The position numbers and the translations under genes were made by a program. A DNA stretch of 11,448 nucleotides from UBA12068 sp038318455 (lineage in GTDB: Bacteria; Patescibacteriota; Minisyncoccia; Moranbacterales; GWC2-37-73): NCBI GenBank assembly GCA_038318455.1, contig JBBQCF010000031.1, forward strand, positions 1 to 11,448, in the 5' to 3' direction. The notes under the pieces are model-generated. The model saw only the letters and a program-made list of their open reading frames with translations. It made no database searches and was not told the origin of the DNA. Numbering within the stretch: position 1 is the first letter of the stretch; each line of letters starts with the position of its first letter. Below are positions 1 to 5,393 of the stretch, piece after piece.

Positions 1-42
1 TCATTTACCATAAAAATATTTCTTTATAATACTAATAATTCA

Positions 43-65
43 ATTATAGCATTTTTTCTTGAATT
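43..65 (-). promoter_or_regulatory. Extended -10 promoter reading out of the left edge
   Basis: On the minus strand there is TGC-TATAAT (43..51), an extended -10 box. The 23 bases ending in this box match the promoter of the 393-aa secreted-protein gene (1322..1344) at 21 of 23 positions. The start codon would fall at 34..36 by analogy with the leaderless genes here, but that triplet is ATT and its frame stops at once. ATGs at 9..11 and 2..4 are possible starts with a short leader. The controlled gene lies beyond the window. Because the promoter is shared, it may be another member of the secreted family, which is inference. Confidence 0.5.
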
Positions 66-133
66 TAGCTTTTTTGTATTTTTATTTTCATTTTTCACTT
101 TCCAAAATTCACCAATTTAAAATAGCTATATTA

Positions 134-1315
134 TTACTGCCATTTAGACATTAATATCCCCAAATCTTTTGTATTTACAATATTATTAAAATCAAAATCA
201 CTCACATTTCCATTTCCAGTGTGTAGCCAGTTTGAAAATAAAGTTGTGAAGTTTGAAACTGAATAAGTCACTAAAGGTGTATTAACTGGTCCGATATGGC
301 GATTAGCGATAACGATATTATCCATGTAAGTTGTTTGGTCCTGATTTGATCTATTATAATAAACATGTTGAAATTCAAAATTATTAGTTCCTGGTGTGGT
401 AATAACATCATTAACAAATTTAAAATTCCTAACCTGCAATTTCAACACCCCATCTATCCATAAATCATGCTCCGCATCAGAGGTATTTATATCGGAATTT
501 AATTTTGAATGTATTTCTATTTCGTACCACCTGTTTAATTCTAAATTAATTAATTCATTAGTTTCAGTGGAGTCATCCCATCCCTTATTTTGTCCCGCAT
601 AGCAAGAAAAAGATGTTGGGGTCAACCATATTAAAGAATTATTTGGTGGAGTACAACCACTTTTTGCAAAATGATTATCTATGTTTATAAAGTACTCCTC
701 AAATAATCCACTTGTTGCTCCTGGTGTTGTTCCTGAAGAATTATTCGGACGCATAGAAAGATGTCCAGTAATAGCTGAATTTGGATCTGAACCATAATAA
801 AACTTGCTAAATTTTTGTTGTACACTTGATTGAAAGCTTCCAGTCCATTTCTGATACCATCTAACATAATATTCAGATAAAAGTGGCGTTTTTATTATAG
901 TTGTGTCTCGCAGGAAAGCTTCTCCGGGACACACGCCTAGATATGGAGTTTTGAGACTTTTTTGCGAACCAAGAATAAAATTTTTAGCTTCTGCATCATT
1001 TGAATTAATAGTATAATGATAATTATTAGTATCCTGGACACATCCATTCACAGTACCATCTCCAGTATATATTCCTTCTGGTTTTAATACATTGCCACCC
1101 ATCATCTGATAAAATCCTCCACCAGGATGAGGATTTGATACTCCCATATATTGATATCCTGATTCATAGTCATCTGCAAAATAAACAATTCCCCCATTAT
1201 CAGTAATGCGTGAAAGATCTTCTGCCGCGTAAACATGATTGACCACGAAAAATATCAACGACAAGAAGCTAGCTAATAACTTTAAATATGTCTTTTTATT
1301 TTGCTTTATTTTCAT
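134..1315 (-). CDS. Secreted ConA-lectin-like jelly-roll protein with C-terminal dockerin-like EF-hand tail
   Basis: This 393-aa protein starts with a Sec signal peptide: Lys-rich residues 1-8, a hydrophobic core at about 11-28, and likely cleavage after VYA (28-30). The body, about 40-340, resembles concanavalin A-like lectin/polysaccharide-lyase jelly rolls. The typical pieces are YVRWYQKW in the middle, RWYEIEIHSKL near 262-272, LWIDGVLKLQVRNFKF (285-300) and YMDNIVIANRHIGP (330-343). Four body cysteines could form disulfides. I see no assigned catalytic triad, so binding versus cleavage of a glycan is undecided. Residues 354-393 form a helix, a 12-residue calcium-type loop with D373, D375, N377, N381 and D384, and a helix ending MSKW. 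This tail is shared with the 688-aa protein next door. The ATG is preceded by TATAAT and six bases, so the mRNA should be leaderless. No good terminator follows the gene. Confidence 0.85.
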   Translation of the reverse strand: MKIKQNKKTYLKLLASFLSLIFFVVNHVYAAEDLSRITDNGGIVYFADDYESGYQYMGVSNPHPGGGFYQMMGGNVLKPEGIYTGDGTVNGCVQDTNNYHYTINSNDAEAKNFILGSQKSLKTPYLGVCPGEAFLRDTTIIKTPLLSEYYVRWYQKWTGSFQSSVQQKFSKFYYGSDPNSAITGHLSMRPNNSSGTTPGATSGLFEEYFINIDNHFAKSGCTPPNNSLIWLTPTSFSCYAGQNKGWDDSTETNELINLELNRWYEIEIHSKLNSDINTSDAEHDLWIDGVLKLQVRNFKFVNDVITTPGTNNFEFQHVYYNRSNQDQTTYMDNIVIANRHIGPVNTPLVTYSVSNFTTLFSNWLHTGNGNVSDFDFNNIVNTKDLGILMSKWQ

Positions 1316-1321
1316 GTATTT

Positions 1322-1350
1322 ATTATATCATTCTTTCTTGAATTTTTCTG
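1322..1350 (-). promoter_or_regulatory. Leaderless promoter of the 393-aa secreted-protein gene
   Basis: The minus strand has TGA-TATAAT (extended -10; hexamer 1322..1327) and exactly six bases, AAATAC, before the ATG at 1315. A weak -35-like CAGAAA lies at 1345..1350, with 17-bp spacing. Transcription is expected to begin at or beside the A of the ATG. The context resembles the promoter of the 688-aa gene, which has TAGAAA, 17 bp, then TGA-TATAAT, and also the left-edge promoter. Confidence 0.75.
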
Positions 1351-1364
1351 TTTTTTTTGCATTT

Positions 1365-1402
1365 ACTTTATGAACTTTACAAACTTGAAACTTGATAAAC
1401 TT
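1365..1402. repeat. Short direct repeats AAACTT between the two secreted-protein genes
   Basis: AAACTT occurs at 1381..1386, 1388..1393 and 1397..1402, with shorter AACTT (1373..1377) and ACTT (1365..1368), spaced about 7 to 9 bp apart. The array fills much of the gap after the stop codon of the 688-aa gene and lies upstream of the 393-aa gene promoter. It forms no hairpin that I can see, so it is not an obvious terminator. It could be regulatory or slippage-derived. Confidence 0.5.
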
Positions 1403-1405
1403 TTT

Positions 1406-3472
1406 TTACTCCCACTTACTCATCATGATTCCTAAATCTTTTGTGTTTATTATGTTATCAAGATTTAAATCAGAAGAATTTCCAAATCCCACCTGAAACC
1501 ATTTTACAATGAGAGCTGTAAAATCTGAAATTAAATATGTTTTTATTGAACTTAGCACGCTCATAAATGAACCTGCAACACAAGATGACATGGCATTAGT
1601 TTTTCTCCAACATTCCGATTCGAATCTAGACTGGTCGCCTGTACCATAAATATTTTCTGAAAAAACAGAATTTGCATTTAAACTATTAGTTTCAAAAGGA
1701 TAAAATGGACTATCCAATGTGCCAATTGTCTCCCATTTATTGCCAGTCATTGCAAAATTAATCGCTCCAGAGGCTGCATAATCAAGATAAATCCAGCGAC
1801 GATTTGTTTTAAAAACATTATTATTTATTGAAATATTAGAACTTGTCATGTCAGCTAGTTTCATCGCCGAAGCTCTCTGCGCTGATGTTGTAGTGGCGAT
1901 GAATGTATTGTCATGAATATTTAAACCAGCCGTGACTTGTTCCGGATCAAGATTTAATCGAAGTGCAACTGCTTCGCAAACTCCAGCGTTTGCCGTTACC
2001 GTGTTTCCATAGACTTCCGCATTAATTGCCGTATATTCACCTTGCATAGCATATGTTCCAGAACCTTCACATCCATTATATTCTTGATTCCTGAAAAGTT
2101 CTTGCGTTGAAACAATATTATTATAAACTTTAGTTCCTATTCCATTAATAACCAGCCCTCTGCAAGAATTATTTCCACTGCCACAATTGACAATATTATC
2201 ATGAACCAAGGCACCTCCAGCTGAAATAGCGAAATCATTTGTGTATTTTGTTTGCAAGGTTATATCATTACCATATATCTGCATCTGATTTGTAGCTCCA
2301 GTTTTAGCAGGTGCATAAATAGCAGTCTGTATTCCCTTATCAATAACATTGTCATATATTTTGCCGCCATCACCCCCATATTCCAACTTAATAGCTGCAC
2401 CATCATAACCATCGCGTGAAGTTATAGTATTTATTTCGTGATGAATCAAATTATCATGAATTTCACCACCAACCATATAATAGCTCTCAATAATACGCGA
2501 ATTCGCTCCCTTGCTAGTTATTTCTAAATTATTGAAATTAAAACCCGTGCCACTAGTTTCTTCGACGTAAATAGCATCAGAGAAATCTCCCCTTCCCTGG
2601 CCTTGAATAATTTTTCCATTAGTAACTTCTGCATTGATTGCATTACCATAAATTGTCACGTCTGGGTAGCGCAGCGGCCTCCAATTTGCTGCACCAACAA
2701 AAACACCTGATCTTTTTGTTTTTTGAATTTTAATATCATCAATAAAGACATTTCCAGCCACTTCTGAACTTGCTCCACTGATTCCAGCAATTACATTATA
2801 TGATTCAGGATTTGATCCTGTCGTAAATTCCTTAAAAGTATACTGGAAACCACGCCAGTTTATATCAGTATGCGAAGCTGTTTTATTTGCTGTACCGTCG
2901 TCCAAGCCAACAAAAAGAGTTACCGCAGCTGAATGATAACCAGCTGAATAATAATTATTGTACAACATGGCCGAGATAGTATACGTAGTATTTGGCTCCA
3001 ATGTTATTTTTGAAAGTGATGTTACTTTTTGATCCAAAGCAGGCACTGCAAATTTAAGTGCATAATTTCCATCATAAACCGTCACAGGATTTACATATGT
3101 TCCAGCTGAACGTGTAGTATTTGGCGCTTGAGAGAAATCCCACTCATTTGCCAAACTTCCCGTTCCGTCCTCGAAGCTTCCATTAGGAATAATTATTGGC
3201 GTATTATTATCATAAGTAACAGTATGACCGTTTAAATCAAGTGTAATATTTGGAGCAATAATATTAAAACAAGATCCGGCTGAAGAAACATCATTTTGCA
3301 AGACATATGTCCCACTGGCCTGATTCAGTGTTCCACAAGTTGTGACATTAGCAGGAGTAGCGATAATTGTGTTTACATCAGCCTTGGCATTTTGAGAAAA
3401 ACCAGCGACTGCCAAAGCAAAAGCTGTGACCAATATATTTAGAACTATTTTCTTTTTTCTTTTATTTATCAT
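1406..3472 (-). CDS. Secreted right-handed beta-helix protein with inserted CBM-like domain and dockerin-like tail
   Basis: This 688-aa protein begins with a Sec signal peptide: basic 4-8, hydrophobic 9-25, AKA cleavage after residue 31. Residues 45-90 look like the capping start of a parallel beta-helix (ITLDLNGHTVTYDNN, 76-90). Residues about 96-251 then read like a carbohydrate-binding jelly roll of the CBM4/9 type, with NGSFEDG at the front, YTISAMLY in the middle and VFIDDIKI at the end. Beta-helix repeats resume at about 256-640, seen as recurring I(H/Y)(D/G)N and VYNN turns of the PbH1 style. The tail 649-688 has an EF-hand/dockerin loop with D668, N670, D672, N676 and D679 and ends MSKWE. 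An extracellular polysaccharide-binding or -cleaving role is inferred. No catalytic residues are assigned. The start is supported by the signal peptide and by a -10 box six bases upstream. Confidence 0.87.
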   Translation of the reverse strand: MINKRKKKIVLNILVTAFALAVAGFSQNAKADVNTIIATPANVTTCGTLNQASGTYVLQNDVSSAGSCFNIIAPNITLDLNGHTVTYDNNTPIIIPNGSFEDGTGSLANEWDFSQAPNTTRSAGTYVNPVTVYDGNYALKFAVPALDQKVTSLSKITLEPNTTYTISAMLYNNYYSAGYHSAAVTLFVGLDDGTANKTASHTDINWRGFQYTFKEFTTGSNPESYNVIAGISGASSEVAGNVFIDDIKIQKTKRSGVFVGAANWRPLRYPDVTIYGNAINAEVTNGKIIQGQGRGDFSDAIYVEETSGTGFNFNNLEITSKGANSRIIESYYMVGGEIHDNLIHHEINTITSRDGYDGAAIKLEYGGDGGKIYDNVIDKGIQTAIYAPAKTGATNQMQIYGNDITLQTKYTNDFAISAGGALVHDNIVNCGSGNNSCRGLVINGIGTKVYNNIVSTQELFRNQEYNGCEGSGTYAMQGEYTAINAEVYGNTVTANAGVCEAVALRLNLDPEQVTAGLNIHDNTFIATTTSAQRASAMKLADMTSSNISINNNVFKTNRRWIYLDYAASGAINFAMTGNKWETIGTLDSPFYPFETNSLNANSVFSENIYGTGDQSRFESECWRKTNAMSSCVAGSFMSVLSSIKTYLISDFTALIVKWFQVGFGNSSDLNLDNIINTKDLGIMMSKWE

Positions 3473-3478
3473 ATTAAA

Positions 3479-3507
3479 ATTATATCATTTTTCATGATTA
3501 TTTTCTA
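3479..3507 (-). promoter_or_regulatory. Leaderless promoter of the beta-helix gene
   Basis: The minus strand reads TAGAAA (3502..3507, four of six match to TTGACA), a 17-bp spacer, TATAAT (3479..3484) preceded by TGA to make an extended -10, then six bases and the ATG at 3472. The transcript should start at or next to the ATG. No SD site exists. The repeat array 3516..3549 ends about eight bases upstream of the -35. Confidence 0.8.
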
Positions 3508-3513
3508 TTACTC

Positions 3514-3542
3514 TTGTTACGTAATATAACACGTAATATAAT
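3514..3542 (+). promoter_or_regulatory. Possible plus-strand promoter inside the repeat array
   Basis: The plus strand has TTGTTA (3514..3519), exactly 17 bp, then TATAAT (3537..3542). A start near 3549 would give a transcript of roughly 100 bases ending in the hairpin at 3615..3658. No convincing protein is encoded there. The AT-rich repeat could produce this match by chance. Confidence 0.35.
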
Positions 3543-3549
3543 ACGTAAC
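3516..3549. repeat. Tandem ACGTAATATAA repeat array with inverted ends, candidate operator
   Basis: Three copies of ACGTAA start at 3519, 3531 and 3543, a 12-bp period. The first two units are ACGTAATATAAC and ACGTAATATAAT, and the third is cut to ACGTAAC. The ends GTTACGT and ACGTAAC are inverted copies of each other, so the 34-bp block has both direct-repeat and dyad character. It lies directly upstream of the -35 of the beta-helix gene, where an activator or repressor would bind. Apart from this block, promoters and a terminator, the region 3473 to 3674 shows no supported gene. Confidence 0.65.
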
Positions 3550-3614
3550 AATATTTTTATTCCCATCTATAAAATCAATAGCCCCAATTATGTTATTTAT
3601 TTCATCTAAATTTA

Positions 3615-3658
3615 AAGCACAAAAAAACAGACCACGCATGTGATCTGTTTTTGTGCTT
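3615..3658 (-). terminator. Rho-independent terminator of the ArsR-type gene
   Basis: In minus-strand RNA, ACAGAUCAC and GUGGUCUGU form a 9-bp stem with one U-G pair around loop AUGC, followed by seven Us. Flanking AAGCACAAAAA and TTTTTGTGCTT extend the dyad. In plus-strand RNA the wobble position becomes a C-A mismatch, which favours function on the minus strand. It lies about 16 bases after the regulator's stop codon. It might also end a plus-strand transcript. Confidence 0.8.
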
Positions 3659-3674
3659 AACATAATTCCTCACC

Positions 3675-3983
3675 TTATATTTTCATCAACTCCTTAAACA
3701 TTTTATTATACTCCTTGAGTGATTTCACATTCAGACTATAATGACGAAATGTTCCCTCGCGCTTTTCAAGCAATAAATTCAAATTTTTTAATTTAGAAAT
3801 ATGATGCGAAGTCAGATTTTGAGGAAGCTTGAGCTTACTATGGATTTCAGTTACATTCAGACTGCCCTCTTGGAGCAAAACCAAGATTTTCAAACGATTT
3901 TCATCAGCTACTGCCTTGAGAAATTTATTTACTTCCAAAAACTGCTTGCTACTCTCGGTTGATTTTTTTTCATTTTTTGCCAT
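3675..3983 (-). CDS. ArsR-family winged-helix transcriptional regulator
   Basis: This 102-aa protein has a single winged-helix domain. FLKAVADENRLKILVLL (21-37) is the usual first helical pair. LNVTEIHSKLKLPQNLTSHHISKLKNLNLL (about 42-71) is the helix-turn-helix with the family's SHH-L recognition helix, and REGTFRHYSL (75-84) is the beta wing. There is no cysteine in the protein and the alpha-3 ELCVCD metal motif is replaced by SLNVTEI, so it is not a classical thiol arsenic or cadmium sensor. The role is likely DNA binding as a dimer, with an unknown signal. The start ATG has GAGGT nine bases upstream. Its own promoter lies just after the tgt stop and its own terminator follows, so it appears to be a single-gene unit. 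Autoregulation is plausible from the dyad-rich leader. Confidence 0.85.
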   Translation of the reverse strand: MAKNEKKSTESSKQFLEVNKFLKAVADENRLKILVLLQEGSLNVTEIHSKLKLPQNLTSHHISKLKNLNLLLEKREGTFRHYSLNVKSLKEYNKMFKELMKI

Positions 3984-3992
3984 ATATTTTTT

Positions 3993-4037
3993 ACCTCGTG
4001 AAATTCTGCATCAGCAGAAAAGTAAAACTTATTTCAC
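3993..4037 (-). promoter_or_regulatory. SD site and adjoining two-tier hairpin in the ArsR gene leader
   Basis: GAGGT (3993..3997) is an SD site nine bases before the ATG. Immediately upstream, TTCTGC and GCAGAA (4014..4019 and 4004..4009) form a perfect 6-bp stem with a 4-base loop. GTGAAA and TTTCAC (4032..4037 and 3998..4003) can pair outside it across an internal bulge. The structure abuts the ribosome binding site and could tune translation, or be a DNA dyad bound by the regulator. Confidence 0.5.
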
Positions 4038-4046
4038 TGGGTTTAC

Positions 4047-4082
4047 CTTAATTTTTAAGTTTAACTGCACATTGATATTATA
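4047..4082 (-). promoter_or_regulatory. ArsR gene promoter with downstream dyad, possible operator
   Basis: TATAAT lies at 4077..4082 on the minus strand, only 22 bases after the tgt stop. A weak AAGAAA at 16-bp spacing is the only -35 candidate. The dyad CTTAA-N3-TTAAG (4047..4059) would fall about 10 to 25 bases into the transcript, a usual position for ArsR autorepression. The leader of about 87 bases contrasts with the leaderless genes nearby. Confidence 0.45.
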
Positions 4083-4104
4083 CGCTTTGTTATTTATTTT
4101 TCTT

Positions 4105-5319
4105 TCATTTACTATCTTGAAGCAGCGACATTAATTTTAAATAAAAATTCAAATTATGTACAGAGGCTAATTTCAAGAAAAATGGCTCATTTGTCCTCAA
4201 CAAATGATTCAAATACGCTTTAGTATAATTTTGACAAGTATAACAATCACACTTGTCATCAATTGGTGTAAAATCTTCCCTAAACTGCTCGTTATTAATG
4301 TTAATCGTCTCATAAAAATCACCACTCAAGCTATTTGCACTATCTTCAATATTTGTATTTTGTTTGGAATTTTCAATTTTAGATTTGTCATTTTTCTTCC
4401 AACAGAAGAGTCTCCCATGCCTTCCCTCTCTCGTTGGAATAACACAATCAAACATATCCATCCCAGCATTAACTGCTGCCACCAATTCTTCAGGTTTACC
4501 TAGTCCCATCAGATAGCGAGGTTTATCCTTTGGTAAGTATGGCACCACCCATTGCAATATTTCATACAAATGTTTGCGTGGTTCTCCAACTGCCACTCCA
4601 CCAATAGCATATCCATCCCAGCCAGAAGCTGGGCCACCCAAGCTTTCAAAATCAAGTTCTGATAATTGTTTCACGCTCTCTTTTCGCAAATCTTCATAAA
4701 CAGAACCCTGTACGATGCAAAATAAAAGTGGACGACCATTAACATATTTATCCGTGTTATCTTTTATTTTTTGATGAAAATATGTAAAGCATCTGGCGGC
4801 CCAGCGAGTAGTGAGTTCCAGTGATTTTTTTGCATCAAGATGCGAACATGGATATGGTGGACATTCGTCCAAAACCATGATCATATCAGATCCCAAATTA
4901 AGTTGAATATCGATTGATTTCTCTGGTGACATGAAATGACGACTGCCATTGAGTGGATCTGCAAAGTCCACACCTTCTTCTGAAAGCTTAACTCCGCTTG
5001 TGCCATATTTTTCTTTTGCTCGCGCGCCCAAAGAAAAAACTTGATATCCACCTGAATCAGTCAAGATTGGTCCTTTCCAGTTCATGAATTTATGAAGTCC
5101 ACCCGCACGCGCAATCAAATCATCGCCAGGCCTAAGCCAAAGATGATAAGTGTTGCCAAGCACAATTTCAGCGCCAATAGCAAGCAAATCCTCTGGAGAA
5201 ACATTCTTCACTGCTCCCTTGGTTGCAATCGGCATGAAAAAGGGAGTATGAATAACTCCACTCTTGGTCTCAAGTGTTCCAATGCGCTTATTTTCTTGTT
5301 GTAAGATTAGTTTAAACAT
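4105..5319 (-). CDS. tgt: Queuine/preQ1 tRNA-guanine transglycosylase
   Basis: This 404-aa enzyme exchanges guanine 34 for a queuosine precursor in tRNAs with GUN anticodons. TDSGGYQVFSL holds the conserved Asp88. VLDECPPYP (Asp151) and VQG (204-205) belong to the base pocket. GGVAVGE and YLMGLGKPEEL are family signatures. DCVIPTREGRHG supplies the nucleophile Asp291, with REGRHG where E. coli has RNARNG. The zinc site is C357, C359, C362 and H388. A polar Asn/Ser/Lys-rich insert of about 25 residues near 311-337 makes it longer than the usual 370-380. The ATG sits six bases after a good promoter, so the mRNA should be leaderless. No queuosine synthesis genes are in view; it may use salvaged base. 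It ends in TGA. Confidence 0.97.
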   Translation of the reverse strand: MFKLILQQENKRIGTLETKSGVIHTPFFMPIATKGAVKNVSPEDLLAIGAEIVLGNTYHLWLRPGDDLIARAGGLHKFMNWKGPILTDSGGYQVFSLGARAKEKYGTSGVKLSEEGVDFADPLNGSRHFMSPEKSIDIQLNLGSDMIMVLDECPPYPCSHLDAKKSLELTTRWAARCFTYFHQKIKDNTDKYVNGRPLLFCIVQGSVYEDLRKESVKQLSELDFESLGGPASGWDGYAIGGVAVGEPRKHLYEILQWVVPYLPKDKPRYLMGLGKPEELVAAVNAGMDMFDCVIPTREGRHGRLFCWKKNDKSKIENSKQNTNIEDSANSLSGDFYETININNEQFREDFTPIDDKCDCYTCQNYTKAYLNHLLRTNEPFFLKLASVHNLNFYLKLMSLLQDSK

Positions 5320-5325
5320 CGATTT

Positions 5326-5354
5326 ACTATATCAAAAAAAAGAAGGAATGTAAA
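5326..5354 (-). promoter_or_regulatory. Leaderless tgt promoter overlapping a terminator
   Basis: The minus strand has TTTACA (5349..5354, five of six match to TTGACA), a 17-bp spacer, TATAGT (5326..5331), then AAATCG and the ATG at 5319. Start of transcription is predicted at or beside the A of the ATG. The spacer is the 3' stem arm and T-tract of the upstream gene's terminator, and the -35 falls in its loop and stem edge. Confidence 0.82.
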
Positions 5355-5373
5355 GACTTATTCCTTCTTTTTT
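5334..5373 (-). terminator. Terminator of the 637-aa gene, symmetrical enough to work both ways
   Basis: A perfect 14-bp stem (5336..5349 with 5360..5373) surrounds a 10-base loop. On the minus strand it ends in eight Ts (5341..5334), 21 bases after the stop codon of the 637-aa gene. On the plus strand it also ends in a T run. It insulates tgt from the upstream gene while carrying the tgt promoter elements. Confidence 0.88.
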
Positions 5374-5393
5374 ATATGAAATGTAAACAAAAT

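Noticed and set aside
1..36. Leaderless gene starting with ATT at 34..36
   Set aside because: The position fits the six-base rule, but the frame reaches TGA after 11 codons, so it encodes nothing useful.
3590..3643. 17-codon plus-strand ORF ending in the hairpin, possibly a leader peptide
   Set aside because: It has no SD, no regulatory codon run and no downstream plus-strand gene to attenuate.
3829..4134. Plus-strand 101-aa ORF over the ArsR gene and its leader
   Set aside because: It overlaps a well-supported regulator on the other strand and has a random hydrophobic composition with no SD or promoter.
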